Below are positions 8,671 through 16,549 of a DNA stretch of 64,000 nucleotides, piece by piece. The first letter of the stretch is position 1. Every line of letters starts with the position of its first letter. Under the pieces are notes generated by a model, which worked only from the letters and a program-made list of their open reading frames with translations, did no database searches and had not been told where the DNA came from. This stretch comes from a virus. The stretch lies in IMG/VR virus record IMGVR_UViG_3300025266_000004, positions 17,337 through 81,336 of that record. The stretch is one strand, 5' to 3'. Made by a program: the position numbers and the translations under genes.

Positions 8671-10086
8671 TTATATAAATATATTTGCTTGTTTACTTGC
8701 TCTCGATAGAGCTACATACCATAATCTTAATCTGTCGTCTCTCTTTTTACATTTATTTAAGTTTTTACCATTAATAACTACATTTTTAAATGTACTTCCT
8801 TGAGTTTTATGTACAGTACAACAGTATCCATAATCTAAGTCCTTTTTAACTACTAGAATACCATCTTTTGTAATATCCGACATCACTAAATTGTCGTTCT
8901 TAAACTCGTAGTACTGTTTCCATGCTCTACTATTCTGTTTAGCTTCATTCAATTTCTCTATATGAAGCTCTGTAAATAGCTTATGTCCTCCAGGTGCTAC
9001 AATAAATATCTGTATATCCTTTCCTTTAGCTGGAATTAGAACAAGTTGATAACCTTTAATACCATACTTATTGATTTTAGGTGCATAAGTCTTAATAGTA
9101 TACTCTTCACTGTTGATTAAAGATAAATTTCCACTCTTATTTATGATACCTTTATAAGCCATTAGTAAATCATCATGTGTAACAATCAGTTTAGGATTAG
9201 TGAATATAATATTCCTAATGAAATCATTCCAATCGTTAACATTCTTATTTGTCCATCCTATATACTTAACAAACTCCTTATCATCATCATAAGCAGGTGA
9301 ATCTCTAAATAAATCAGTTATTGTACCTTCTAATTTTTTCTTATCATTAGTAATAATGTAACCTTCACCTTTATTATTAATATCTTCATTAGGTTTTGAT
9401 AAATCTATAATAGACTTATTAGTACCATTAATAATATCATTCCTAACTTTAGCTATCAACTCAAGTAGAGGGTTGCCTTTCTCTTGCCTAACAATCTCTG
9501 TCAGTACTTCAAGATTCTTTACTTTAGTAAAAGTAGAACTCATACTCTCATTAATAGGAGGTAGTTGGTAAGGATCACCTACATATAGTATTTTAACATT
9601 CCAAAACTGTGCCCTTGTCCTTGTCAATCTATCAAGTTCATAGTTTACCATTGAACATTCATCAATAATAATCAATTTATAATCTTGAATAAGCTCCTCA
9701 GCAAGTTGTGCAAAAACAGGCATATTAATATTATACTTGTCTAGCTCAACATTAGGTCTTAAACCTAGTAAGGATTGTAATGTTCTACCAGCTGTCTTAG
9801 TCTTTACAGATATTACTTTCTTAGCTTTGTGAGTAGGTGCTGTAACACATATATTACCTTTATTGTAGTACTTATACTTCTTAATAACTTCTTGTATATA
9901 TGAATCTACTAAGGTTGTTTTACCTGTACCTGCAAAACCTTGTAAAGTAAATACTACACTAGTATTATCTTTGTCAGACCATTCAATCATCTTTTTAAGT
10001 ACATCTTGTTGTGATGTTGTTAATGGTATTCCGTCTCTTGTTATGTATGTCTCTACTTCATTGTTAATTGTGTCTTTAATTTTCAT
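8671..10086 (-). CDS. SF1 DNA helicase, Dda/RecD2-like
   Basis: A 471-residue helicase. Walker A GFAGTGKT (50-57), motif Ia VTAPTHKA (81-88), Walker B IDECSM (141-146), motif III GDPYQLPPI (170-178), and C-terminal VHKTQGSTF and YVALSRA motifs characterise superfamily 1B (5'-3') enzymes such as T4 Dda. Likely acts with the polymerase, SF2 helicase and SSB-like protein in replication or recombination. Its start overlaps the end of the upstream gene by 11 bases. Confidence 0.93.
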   Translation of the reverse strand: MKIKDTINNEVETYITRDGIPLTTSQQDVLKKMIEWSDKDNTSVVFTLQGFAGTGKTTLVDSYIQEVIKKYKYYNKGNICVTAPTHKAKKVISVKTKTAGRTLQSLLGLRPNVELDKYNINMPVFAQLAEELIQDYKLIIIDECSMVNYELDRLTRTRAQFWNVKILYVGDPYQLPPINESMSSTFTKVKNLEVLTEIVRQEKGNPLLELIAKVRNDIINGTNKSIIDLSKPNEDINNKGEGYIITNDKKKLEGTITDLFRDSPAYDDDKEFVKYIGWTNKNVNDWNDFIRNIIFTNPKLIVTHDDLLMAYKGIINKSGNLSLINSEEYTIKTYAPKINKYGIKGYQLVLIPAKGKDIQIFIVAPGGHKLFTELHIEKLNEAKQNSRAWKQYYEFKNDNLVMSDITKDGILVVKKDLDYGYCCTVHKTQGSTFKNVVINGKNLNKCKKRDDRLRLWYVALSRASKQANIFI

Positions 10087-10651
10087 TTTTGTATGTTATT
10101 GGTAATATGTATTTACCTGTTTTATTATAGTGTAATATAGCTATAGCAGTAAGACAAGTTAAATAACTGTGACGTTCTAGTGGTTCGATATAAAATAACT
10201 TTAGTATTAAATCAGATATTCCATCTTTTCCTTTATAATAAAACAAATTATCAAAGTCTTTACCCTTTATAATGTTTATTGTATTAGTTATAATAGGTAA
10301 AGTTTTATATATAGTACCGTCAATCTTTTCACAATGTATTCTATTTGTTCTATATGTGACTCTTCTCTCTACATCTTCAGGTGTCTTACAATAAAACATA
10401 TTAATCTCTTTTATCTTATTAATAGTCAATGTAAAGTTGTGTGGACTCTCTCTTGTTACTTCGTTATATATATAAACATCTAATATACCTGCTACTGTCT
10501 TACTAGGAACATCAAAAAATTCAGATAGTTTAATAATATACTCTTTTTTGTCCATTTCTATAGACTGTAGACCCTCTGCATCCTTGATAGACTCTAAGAA
10601 TGAGTCGTAACTACTAGAATAGTACTCTAAATCGTTTCTCTCTCTTTTCAT
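10076..10651 (-). CDS. Hypothetical protein upstream of SF1 helicase
   Basis: A 191-residue protein from the ATG at 10651 (MKRERNDLEYY). A 16-codon extension to a TTG at 10699 exists but has no clear leader. Soluble, Lys/Asp-rich, helical in the middle (TINKIKEINMFY). No family recognised. It overlaps the helicase gene by 11 bases, which suggests coupled expression. Confidence 0.7.
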   Translation of the reverse strand: MKRERNDLEYYSSSYDSFLESIKDAEGLQSIEMDKKEYIIKLSEFFDVPSKTVAGILDVYIYNEVTRESPHNFTLTINKIKEINMFYCKTPEDVERRVTYRTNRIHCEKIDGTIYKTLPIITNTINIIKGKDFDNLFYYKGKDGISDLILKLFYIEPLERHSYLTCLTAIAILHYNKTGKYILPITYKNEN

Positions 10652-10740
10652 GAATAATATAGTGTTTTTGGTGTTTGAGGTTCTTAAATTCGTGTACAAT
10701 CGTTCAAAAGATTTTGAATATTGAAACCTCAGCGACTTAA

Positions 10741-11091
10741 TTATTTGATTATATCTAGTATTTTAGTACTATCTACGTTATACATAATATAGTGTTTTTT
10801 AGTACCTTTATCACATACAAAGAACCTATAACCTGATTTTGATTTAATATCAACACTTACATTAGTCTTTGTACACTTAATTATAATAGAATTATCAACA
10901 AAGTTTTGAAAGTCTGTATCACAAGTCTGTACATAGTCCTTAATAATAGTCTTATTAAAGTCTGATATAGTTATGTCTTCATCTGTTGTAATAATGTAAT
11001 TATCAATATACTCTTTAGGTTTTTTGACTACTACCTTTCTTTCCTTTTTAGGTTTTTTGGTAGTAGTCAACATCTCTTTTATTTTAAACAT
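10741..11091 (-). CDS. Small basic hypothetical protein
   Basis: A 116-residue protein with a very basic N-terminus (about residues 10-28, KKPKKERKVVVKKPKE), then a soluble domain with a TTDEDITISDFNKTIIKDY segment. Starts MFKIKEML, like the MFKIKSQI start of the 607-1050 protein. No function assigned. Confidence 0.7.
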   Translation of the reverse strand: MFKIKEMLTTTKKPKKERKVVVKKPKEYIDNYIITTDEDITISDFNKTIIKDYVQTCDTDFQNFVDNSIIIKCTKTNVSVDIKSKSGYRFFVCDKGTKKHYIMYNVDSTKILDIIK

Positions 11092-11098
11092 AAATTTA

Positions 11099-11467
11099 TT
11101 AATTTGTTATAGTTGTTATTACTGAGTTTTTTATTACAATAGTATAACCATCAATACTAATTTTACCATTACCATTCAGAATACCAATTTGATTTTCTAC
11201 CTCTTTAGTTAATATTTGTTTTTGAACACTCTCAATATCTAATTTTCCAACTCTTTCTAAATATCTTAATATAGCGTGTTCTGAAACTATTATTCCTTTG
11301 TCATTAACTAACTTAGTTTTTTCTTTTTCTCTAGCTTTAATTTCAGTGTTACAAATAGTCAATCTACGTTGTTCGTCTTTTATATTTGTTCTTAGTCTGT
11401 CTCTATGCTCATATGATATTCTTAAAGCAGTATTTATAGTCTTTAGTTTATTTCTATCTATTGACAT
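11099..11467 (-). CDS. Coiled-coil protein with SEHAILRYLERV domain (DUF4258-like)
   Basis: A 122-residue protein. Residues 1-55 are a charged helix likely to form a coiled coil. Residues 60-120 carry VSEHAILRYLERVGKLDIESV and then a short beta hairpin ending in YTIVIKNSVITTI. The HA..R..ERV pattern resembles DUF4258 and BrnT-like folds, which include RNase-type toxins, but this phage form is common and usually uncharacterised. It overlaps the lipoprotein gene by 10 bases. Confidence 0.7.
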   Translation of the reverse strand: MSIDRNKLKTINTALRISYEHRDRLRTNIKDEQRRLTICNTEIKAREKEKTKLVNDKGIIVSEHAILRYLERVGKLDIESVQKQILTKEVENQIGILNGNGKISIDGYTIVIKNSVITTITN

Positions 11468-11799
11468 ACTATTGACCCTCCTATCTCCATATTAAATACC
11501 TTACTATCGTCATTTCTAACAGGTTTATATTGACTAACATAAGTACCACCATTAGACTTATAATTAATGTAAAAACCTTTAATGTTATCGTATGTAGATT
11601 TAATCTTTATTGTCTTTGATTGTTGAGGTGATAAAGTAAATGTGAAATAATCACTTGATATAGTATAATCAGTAGTACATTTGTTACTAATGTTTACAGT
11701 ATATTCAATCTCTGTTACTTGTATCTGTCTCAATGGTTCAGTTTCTTTATTACAGGCTATTACTCCCAATAGCATTGCAAACATTATTAATTTTTTCAT
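11458..11799 (-). CDS. Small lipoprotein
   Basis: A 113-residue protein with a lipoprotein signal: MKKLIMFAMLLGVIAC, lipobox VIAC with Cys16, followed by NKETE, a charged stretch like the surface-export signal of Bacteroidota lipoproteins. The rest looks beta-rich. Phage lipoproteins of this size can act as outer spanins or superinfection-exclusion factors that block receptor use. The early-arm position favours exclusion, but this is inference. Sits between the coiled-coil protein and HAD phosphatase genes. Confidence 0.8.
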   Translation of the reverse strand: MKKLIMFAMLLGVIACNKETEPLRQIQVTEIEYTVNISNKCTTDYTISSDYFTFTLSPQQSKTIKIKSTYDNIKGFYINYKSNGGTYVSQYKPVRNDDSKVFNMEIGGSIVCQ

Positions 11800-11807
11800 T
11801 TGTTTAT

Positions 11808-12299
11808 TTATTTTAAGATTTCTTTTGCTCTTGTTACTGTGTTATACGTTATACCACAATAAGTGTCTATTTTAATAAAATTACTAGATTGTTCTAATAA
11901 CATATCTGAATCATCGTCTAGTATAACATAAGATTCGATAGTTTCTTTAGTTTTTTTTAACCATGTTTGGATCTCGAACCCTCTAGGTAAACTTCCACCG
12001 ATTCCTGCAGGTGGGTATATCTTTGGTGTTTTATCTATTAATTCACCAGTTATTCCAACACCTTTCAACAATTCTTTTAAATCATTAACAGGAACACCTT
12101 GTCTCCATGTCGATGATAAGACTATTTTAGCGTTAGTTTCATCTGTTAATCTATTCACTAAAGCAACACATCTAGGATCAAACCATCTTCTTTTTTCGTG
12201 GTCTACTATACCACCACATAATTCTTTATATTCTTTCCAACCTTTAAACCAAATTTCATGATTTAATACTCCATCTATATCTAAAAATATTACCTTCAT
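11808..12299 (-). CDS. HAD-superfamily phosphatase
   Basis: A 163-residue protein with HAD motif I FLDIDGVLN (5-13), motif II LSSTWR (61-66) and motif IV LDDDSD (127-132). Overall it follows the small HAD domain found in many phages and in RNA-repair proteins (HAD_SAK-like). The likely reaction is removal of a phosphate from a nucleotide or a nucleic-acid end; the substrate cannot be read from the sequence. A 99-base untranslated stretch with an 8-bp inverted repeat lies just before its start. Confidence 0.85.
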   Translation of the reverse strand: MKVIFLDIDGVLNHEIWFKGWKEYKELCGGIVDHEKRRWFDPRCVALVNRLTDETNAKIVLSSTWRQGVPVNDLKELLKGVGITGELIDKTPKIYPPAGIGGSLPRGFEIQTWLKKTKETIESYVILDDDSDMLLEQSSNFIKIDTYCGITYNTVTRAKEILK

Positions 12300-12313
12300 T
12301 GTCTTGTTTTATA

Positions 12314-12386
12314 AAACCACCCGTTTAACCTGCTCCCTACACTATCTATTCCTAGGTGTATATCCGTGCAAAGGGTTTGGTGGTTT
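12314..12386 (-). repeat. Inverted repeat closing a 73-base non-coding segment
   Basis: AAACCACC (12314-12321) pairs with GGTGGTTT (12379-12386) and encloses 57 bases that include a weaker TACAC/GTGTA pairing. It lies in the leader of the HAD gene. The length is that of a tRNA, but there is no T-loop or D-loop signature on either strand, so I call it only a structured leader element. Confidence 0.45.
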
Positions 12387-12398
12387 ATGTGTTAATTA

Positions 12399-12536
12399 TT
12401 AATATAAGCCTATACCTTTTATAACCATTAGTCCGTTAATAAAATCGTATAATTTTACTTGTCTTTTGGTCTTATCAAATTCACATCTTTTCCACGATGC
12501 TTTTATTATTGTATTTTCTAATTTAAAATATATCAT
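12399..12536 (-). CDS. 45-residue hypothetical protein
   Basis: ATG at 12536 overlaps the TGA stop of the upstream gene (ATGA), the coupling used by many genes here. The 45-codon frame is basic with one Trp, ending in MVIKGIGLY before TAA at 12399-12401. Size, coupling and codon use similar to neighbours support a real gene. No function assigned. Confidence 0.6.
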   Translation of the reverse strand: MIYFKLENTIIKASWKRCEFDKTKRQVKLYDFINGLMVIKGIGLY

Positions 12537-12850
12537 ACTTCTACTAATTCTCTATGAAATAATTCTTCTAATTCGTTCTCTCCTAAATCATTAAATTCAG
12601 CACAATCTTTAGCTAACTCTAACAACTTTAAAAAGTTATCATGTGTAAACGAAAATCGTGCTAAGTTGTAACAGTTATAAGGTTCTAAATCATCTAATGA
12701 AATTTCTGATATTGTACAACCTAAAATACCTGCTTGGTTAACCATGTTATAAATGAATGTAATATGGTATATTTCACCCTCTACTACCCATTTATGTTGA
12801 GGTATCTCTTTAGGTTTATTTTTACTGTTATTACATCTACATTCTATCAT
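12533..12850 (-). CDS. Conserved Bacteroidota phage protein
   Basis: A 105-residue protein. Segments such as PKEIPQHKWVVEGEIYHITFI and EPYNCYNLARFSF recur in short proteins of many Bacteroidota phages and mobile elements, with unknown role. Acidic C-terminal helix. Overlaps both neighbours by 4 bases. Confidence 0.75.
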   Translation of the reverse strand: MIECRCNNSKNKPKEIPQHKWVVEGEIYHITFIYNMVNQAGILGCTISEISLDDLEPYNCYNLARFSFTHDNFLKLLELAKDCAEFNDLGENELEELFHRELVEV

Positions 12851-13242
12851 CCTTTGTTTTTTAGTTTATTGTACTCTTTCTTTAACTTCTCTAACTTCTC
12901 ATAATAATCTCTATCAATGAGCATACAATTCTCATCTTTAATCTGCTTTAATACATGGTGTAAATTACCAATCCTATGAGTATCTAATGTAGACAATTCT
13001 TTCGCTACGTCCTCAATTGATTGAATAACAGTGTTAGCAGTCTTATCATCTCTATTGTAAATCTCTTTGATGTCCCTGTCTACATTATGCTTACTCTCAA
13101 CTTTTAAAACATGAGCAGCGTTCTTACTTCTCCCATTAAATACACTAGTACCTCTAAGCTCTACTTGCATCTCAAATATAATATGTGATGCAAGTACCAT
13201 TTTTATATAGTTGTATCTTAGTTCGTTCCCTTTTTCACTCAT
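12847..13242 (-). CDS. Helical hypothetical protein
   Basis: A 131-residue protein from ATG 13242 (MSEKGNELRYNYIK). A TTG start at 13269 would add nine residues but overlap the upstream gene. The chosen start is one base after the upstream TAG. Mostly helical, with a Lys/Glu-rich C-terminus (YYEKLEKLKKEYNKLKNKG) that may form a coiled coil. Function unknown. Confidence 0.7.
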   Translation of the reverse strand: MSEKGNELRYNYIKMVLASHIIFEMQVELRGTSVFNGRSKNAAHVLKVESKHNVDRDIKEIYNRDDKTANTVIQSIEDVAKELSTLDTHRIGNLHHVLKQIKDENCMLIDRDYYEKLEKLKKEYNKLKNKG

Positions 13243-13243
13243 C

Positions 13244-13504
13244 CTATAAAGATTTCCATAAGTATACAACTACACAAATACAAATCACTATTAAAATAGT
13301 AACTACAGTGAATGGTTTCTTCATAGGTACTTGTTCGTACATTTCTATTGGTTTATGTAGTTGTATAGTCGTATTAGACCATTTACTTCTTACCATTATG
13401 CAGTCATCAGTAATACTCTCTAATACTACAGGTGTCTTACCTACTTTGTTACCGTACACATCTCTTACTCGAGCTGGTATTGTAAATTCTTCTCCTATTT
13501 CCAT
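13244..13504 (-). CDS. Small C-tail-anchored membrane protein
   Basis: An 86-residue protein with a soluble N-terminal beta-rich part (VYGNKVGKTPVVLESITDDC) and a C-terminal membrane segment (about residues 64-82, FTVVTILIVICICVVVYLW). Probably inserted in the inner membrane with the N-terminus in the cytoplasm. Function unknown. Confidence 0.65.
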   Translation of the reverse strand: MEIGEEFTIPARVRDVYGNKVGKTPVVLESITDDCIMVRSKWSNTTIQLHKPIEMYEQVPMKKPFTVVTILIVICICVVVYLWKSL

Positions 13505-13506
13505 AT

Positions 13507-13926
13507 CTATATTATTTTACTGTTAATAATTGTATAACTAAAATATAAATAACAAGTGTCTTCTTTGTCACCGTTACTATGTACTTTAATCTTACCTTCT
13601 TGTGCTATTTGCGTAAACTCCTCAATCTTTATAAAAGTGAAAGGTTTGTCTACTTTTTTACTTAGTTTTGATTCTAGTAATTGACTAACATTAGAACTGT
13701 TTAAATCAATATCTAAAATCTCTACATGAATTTGCCAATTGTTGGCTTTATATAGTTTTTCTCTTAGTGTTTTATTTCTATCAGAATACCCTCTTAAGTG
13801 GTACTTTAAATTACCCATTTCATCGACTCTTCTTTTAGTGTTCTCATCAAACTTTTCTTGTAATTTCTTTTGTCTTAATGCACTTGTCTTTATACTTACA
13901 AGTCCCATTGCTGTTAGTATTCCCAT
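13507..13926 (-). CDS. Hypothetical protein with basic helical N-terminus
   Basis: A 139-residue protein. Residues 12-60 are a basic helix (RQKKLQEKFDENTKRRVDEM), and the C-terminal half appears beta-rich. Immediately upstream of the tail-anchored protein gene (2-base gap). No family recognised. Confidence 0.65.
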   Translation of the reverse strand: MGILTAMGLVSIKTSALRQKKLQEKFDENTKRRVDEMGNLKYHLRGYSDRNKTLREKLYKANNWQIHVEILDIDLNSSNVSQLLESKLSKKVDKPFTFIKIEEFTQIAQEGKIKVHSNGDKEDTCYLYFSYTIINSKII

Positions 13927-14010
13927 AATGTCTTTCTTTTTAGTTTAAAATGTGTAATTCATTGATTTTCTGCAAGTTACAACTAAATTATAATATATCC
14001 TAATACTATT

Positions 14011-14184
14011 TTAATTGTTTATTAGATAGTAATATACAGCCCAACTTACAGCACATGATATACTTGCGAATTTGTTATTCAATCTTTGTGTTTTGTAATA
14101 TGTTACTGTAGTACCTATATAATCAAGTGTAAACTTAATACAAATTAGGAATACTATTGCTTCTATTATTAGTTCTATGTTCAT
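14011..14184 (-). CDS. 57-residue small membrane protein
   Basis: ATG 14184 to TAA 14011-14013, 57 codons, fills what would otherwise be a 259-base gap. It has two hydrophobic stretches (residues 4-20, IELIIEAIVFLICIKF, and 42-55, ISCAVSWAVYYYL), consistent with a tiny two-span membrane protein. The start lies 1 base from the next stop. Function unknown. Confidence 0.6.
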   Translation of the reverse strand: MNIELIIEAIVFLICIKFTLDYIGTTVTYYKTQRLNNKFASISCAVSWAVYYYLINN

Positions 14185-14185
14185 G

Positions 14186-14461
14186 TTATACTATTTTATG
14201 TTGTGGATATTTAGTATCCATTGGTTTATAATTTTCTCCACTTGTTTTACCACAAGTTTTACATTCCATTTTAGGTATTACTTTACTATGAAAATAGGCA
14301 TCATCATAACCTGATACACCTTTTTCTTCAGTATTACAATGCTCACATACCATTATAGCTGTAAAATCTCTTCTATTTTGGTTAGTAATTTTCTTTATCT
14401 TCGTCGTTTGTTTTTTAGTGGTAATCTCTATATATTTTATATTTACCGTACTTCTCTTCAT
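14186..14461 (-). CDS. Zinc-ribbon protein (two CxxC)
   Basis: A 91-residue protein from ATG 14461; a TTG at 14524 would add 21 residues but overlap the neighbouring gene much further. Two Cys pairs, CEHC and CKTC, are separated by a SGYDDAYFHSKVIPKM segment, a zinc ribbon seen in small Bacteroidota phage proteins. The preceding region is basic (KKQTTKIKKITNQNRR), fitting nucleic-acid binding. Target unknown. Overlaps the upstream gene by 47 bases. Confidence 0.72.
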   Translation of the reverse strand: MKRSTVNIKYIEITTKKQTTKIKKITNQNRRDFTAIMVCEHCNTEEKGVSGYDDAYFHSKVIPKMECKTCGKTSGENYKPMDTKYPQHKIV

Positions 14462-14696
14462 ATGTAGTAAGTAGTTTTCGTCTAATACCTTGTGCGACAT
14501 CTGCTTGACTACCACACAAACCAATAACTCCCCTTAGTATATGAATACTAGCTTCCATAGTTAGTATCTCTTGTAAAGCTTCAGCTTGTTCAACAGTCAC
14601 CATATCTACTGCACTACCATCACCGTCATAATCAATTTCTTTACCTTCTTTAGCAAAGTATTCATGTGCTAATGTTAACTCTAAATTTACTCTCAT
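14415..14696 (-). CDS. Small hypothetical protein
   Basis: A 93-residue acidic-then-basic protein (MRVNLELTLAHEYF ... EEKYGKYKIYRDYH) with an internal helical segment VEQAEALQEILTMEASIHIL. Overlaps the P-loop gene by 4 bases. No family recognised. Confidence 0.7.
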   Translation of the reverse strand: MRVNLELTLAHEYFAKEGKEIDYDGDGSAVDMVTVEQAEALQEILTMEASIHILRGVIGLCGSQADVAQGIRRKLLTTYEEKYGKYKIYRDYH

Positions 14697-15163
14697 CGTT
14701 TATTTCTTTTTTGTGATTTACGTTTAGCTTTACGTTTAGCTTTGTTCTTAGCATTAGTTTTAGCTTCTTTTTCGTCGTTGTGTTTGTCGCCTATAATAGT
14801 ATCTAAATTGTGATTTGATTCAGGAATTAAATATCTTAGTACTTCATCATCACGACGTACTTCTTCAATAGTCTTTTCTTTACAGTTCATAAATATTACG
14901 TTTTTCTGTTGTTCTACTACTAATTCAGATAGTGTAGTAGTTAAATTAGTTCTACCATGATCTATATGACCAATTATTCCCATATTTTTCGGAAGTATAG
15001 GTAATGTAAAATCTAACTTACCACTATCTCTTAAAATACGACCAAAACGTTGTGGGTGTCTTCTTGCTTTATAATTTAAAAACCTAGTACGTGTACTAAT
15101 AATGTTTCTACCATAGTAACACTCAGGGTGGTCTTTCTCTGTCCATTCTTCAAAATTGTTCAT
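14693..15163 (-). CDS. Mini P-loop protein with GTPase-type G1 motif and basic tail
   Basis: A 156-residue protein. Residues 61-79 (MGIIGHIDHGRTNLTTTLS) copy the G1/P-loop of translational GTPases such as EF-Tu, with Lys replaced by Arg and the last Thr by Asn. No G3 (DxxGH) or NKxD motif follows. The last 25 residues are almost all Lys/Arg/Ala/Asn (KAKRKAKRKSQKRNKR). The Arg substitution makes normal GTP hydrolysis doubtful. Possible roles are nucleic-acid binding or mimicry of a translation factor; neither is shown. Confidence 0.7.
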   Translation of the reverse strand: MNNFEEWTEKDHPECYYGRNIISTRTRFLNYKARRHPQRFGRILRDSGKLDFTLPILPKNMGIIGHIDHGRTNLTTTLSELVVEQQKNVIFMNCKEKTIEEVRRDDEVLRYLIPESNHNLDTIIGDKHNDEKEAKTNAKNKAKRKAKRKSQKRNKR

Positions 15164-15166
15164 ATA

Positions 15167-15346
15167 CTATGTTATGTAATTAATTAATATTAAACTACTC
15201 AATACAAACAAAAGACTTTCAAGTGTTATGTCAGTAGTTTCTTTTTTTTCTTTAGTTCTATTTTTAAGCTCAGTGAATATTCTTTTAAGCTTAGTAAAGG
15301 TTACTATAAAACTAGTCACTGCTAGCATCATTATTACTGTCTCCAT
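15167..15346 (-). CDS. Small two-span membrane protein
   Basis: A 59-residue protein from ATG 15346 (METVIMML); a TTG nine codons upstream would overlap the preceding gene. Hydrophobic segments near residues 3-18 and 42-57 flank a basic loop (KRIFTELKNRTKEKK). Probably an inner-membrane protein. Function unknown. Confidence 0.65.
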   Translation of the reverse strand: METVIMMLAVTSFIVTFTKLKRIFTELKNRTKEKKETTDITLESLLFVLSSLILINYIT

Positions 15347-15350
15347 AGTT

Positions 15351-15773
15351 CTATAGGTTTTTAATTTCTTCAATTACTTCTTCCCAGTATTGTATTATTA
15401 CTTTATTGTTTTTATGAAGAGATTCAATAACAACTTCAGCACATAAAACAGCTTGAACTTTAGCTGCTATTTGTTCTTTAATATGATCTTCTTTTGAGTA
15501 GTCAAATATATTGCCTCTAAAAAATTTATTACCTAGTTCGTTAGCTTTCTCTTTAGGTGTTAACACGTCATCCTTTTGATCTGAAGATTTATCCTGTATT
15601 ACAGCTTCAATAGGTTCTCTATCAAATAGTATTAAATAATATCTATTATCTGCTTCTAAATACTTTATAGGTTCAGATACATTAATAATATTCCAGCCTC
15701 TTTTACTCCATCCGTTTAACTCGTTGACAATGTCATCATCAATAGATACTTGTACATTTCTAAATTCTTTCAT
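15351..15773 (-). CDS. Two-part conserved phage protein
   Basis: A 140-residue protein. Residues 1-55 (VQVSIDDDIVNELNGWSKRGWNIINV) resemble the small DUF4177-type fold. Residues 70-140 hold TPKEKANELGNKF and end QYWEEVIEEIKNL, a C-terminal module found in many Bacteroidota phage and prophage proteins. No activity known. Confidence 0.75.
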   Translation of the reverse strand: MKEFRNVQVSIDDDIVNELNGWSKRGWNIINVSEPIKYLEADNRYYLILFDREPIEAVIQDKSSDQKDDVLTPKEKANELGNKFFRGNIFDYSKEDHIKEQIAAKVQAVLCAEVVIESLHKNNKVIIQYWEEVIEEIKNL

Positions 15774-15784
15774 AATTCTATAGT

Positions 15785-16210
15785 TTAATTGTTATCTTCT
15801 AAAAAGACATTTGTATGTCTCTTTTCTACTTTCTTGTTCCCTAAATCGTCCATTACACTACTTATATAATATAAAGTTACAATAGTTAATTGTATATCAG
15901 TTTCTTTATTAGTTACTCTAGTGAACATCTTCTTATACCTTCTTTTTCTACTATAAAATATATAGTACATTGGTATATGTTTGCAAAAACAATTTATAAT
16001 ACCTCTTTCTACTTTCCATTGCCTGCTTAATTTAGCTCTTCTAGAAAAGTCATACTCTAGTTCATGTGTTATATGAAAATGAATTATACCGACAATTACT
16101 AAAATAGACATTACTCCCATTAATATAAATGGTAAATAAGGGTGTATAAAATGTGATAAAAAAATCACACCCATTACTGATATTACTAATTCTCCTACTC
16201 CTAAATACAT
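15785..16210 (-). CDS. Two-span membrane protein
   Basis: A 141-residue protein with two N-terminal membrane segments (about 5-25 and 28-48) followed by a basic cytoplasmic region with CFCKHIPMYYIFYSRKRRYKK. Function unknown; one of several small membrane proteins in this part of the early arm. Confidence 0.7.
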   Translation of the reverse strand: MYLGVGELVISVMGVIFLSHFIHPYLPFILMGVMSILVIVGIIHFHITHELEYDFSRRAKLSRQWKVERGIINCFCKHIPMYYIFYSRKRRYKKMFTRVTNKETDIQLTIVTLYYISSVMDDLGNKKVEKRHTNVFLEDNN

Positions 16211-16214
16211 AGTA

Positions 16215-16517
16215 TTATACTTTAGTTTGTCCTGTTAAAATAGGTGCTTTACCTGTCTTCACGTAATTTGTTACAGTCTTCGAATTGAATACATAACAAA
16301 TACTCGCTTTGTCATTGAATAAAATGATACTATTATCTTTGTCACCTATTATTTCACTGTATCTATTGAACGAGAAAGGAGTACTATCAAAATCTAGTTT
16401 AGTATCGTACATTCTCAACTCTCTTGACGCACCACCTACAAACATGAATTTCTTCATTACAGGCTTAGACACTATACCATTTTCTATTAATTTCTCTATT
16501 AGTTTTATTATATACAT
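16215..16517 (-). CDS. Small hypothetical protein
   Basis: A 100-residue soluble protein (MYIIKLIEKLIENGIVSKPVMKKF). No domain recognised. It lies 32 bases after the nucleotidyltransferase gene. Confidence 0.65.
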   Translation of the reverse strand: MYIIKLIEKLIENGIVSKPVMKKFMFVGGASRELRMYDTKLDFDSTPFSFNRYSEIIGDKDNSIILFNDKASICYVFNSKTVTNYVKTGKAPILTGQTKV

Positions 16518-16549
16518 TATTTTATTGTTATTAGTTCTAGGTTCATAAT

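Noticed and set aside
12314-12386. Possible 73-nt tRNA
   Set aside because: Length and terminal pairing fit, but D- and T-loop signatures are absent on both strands.
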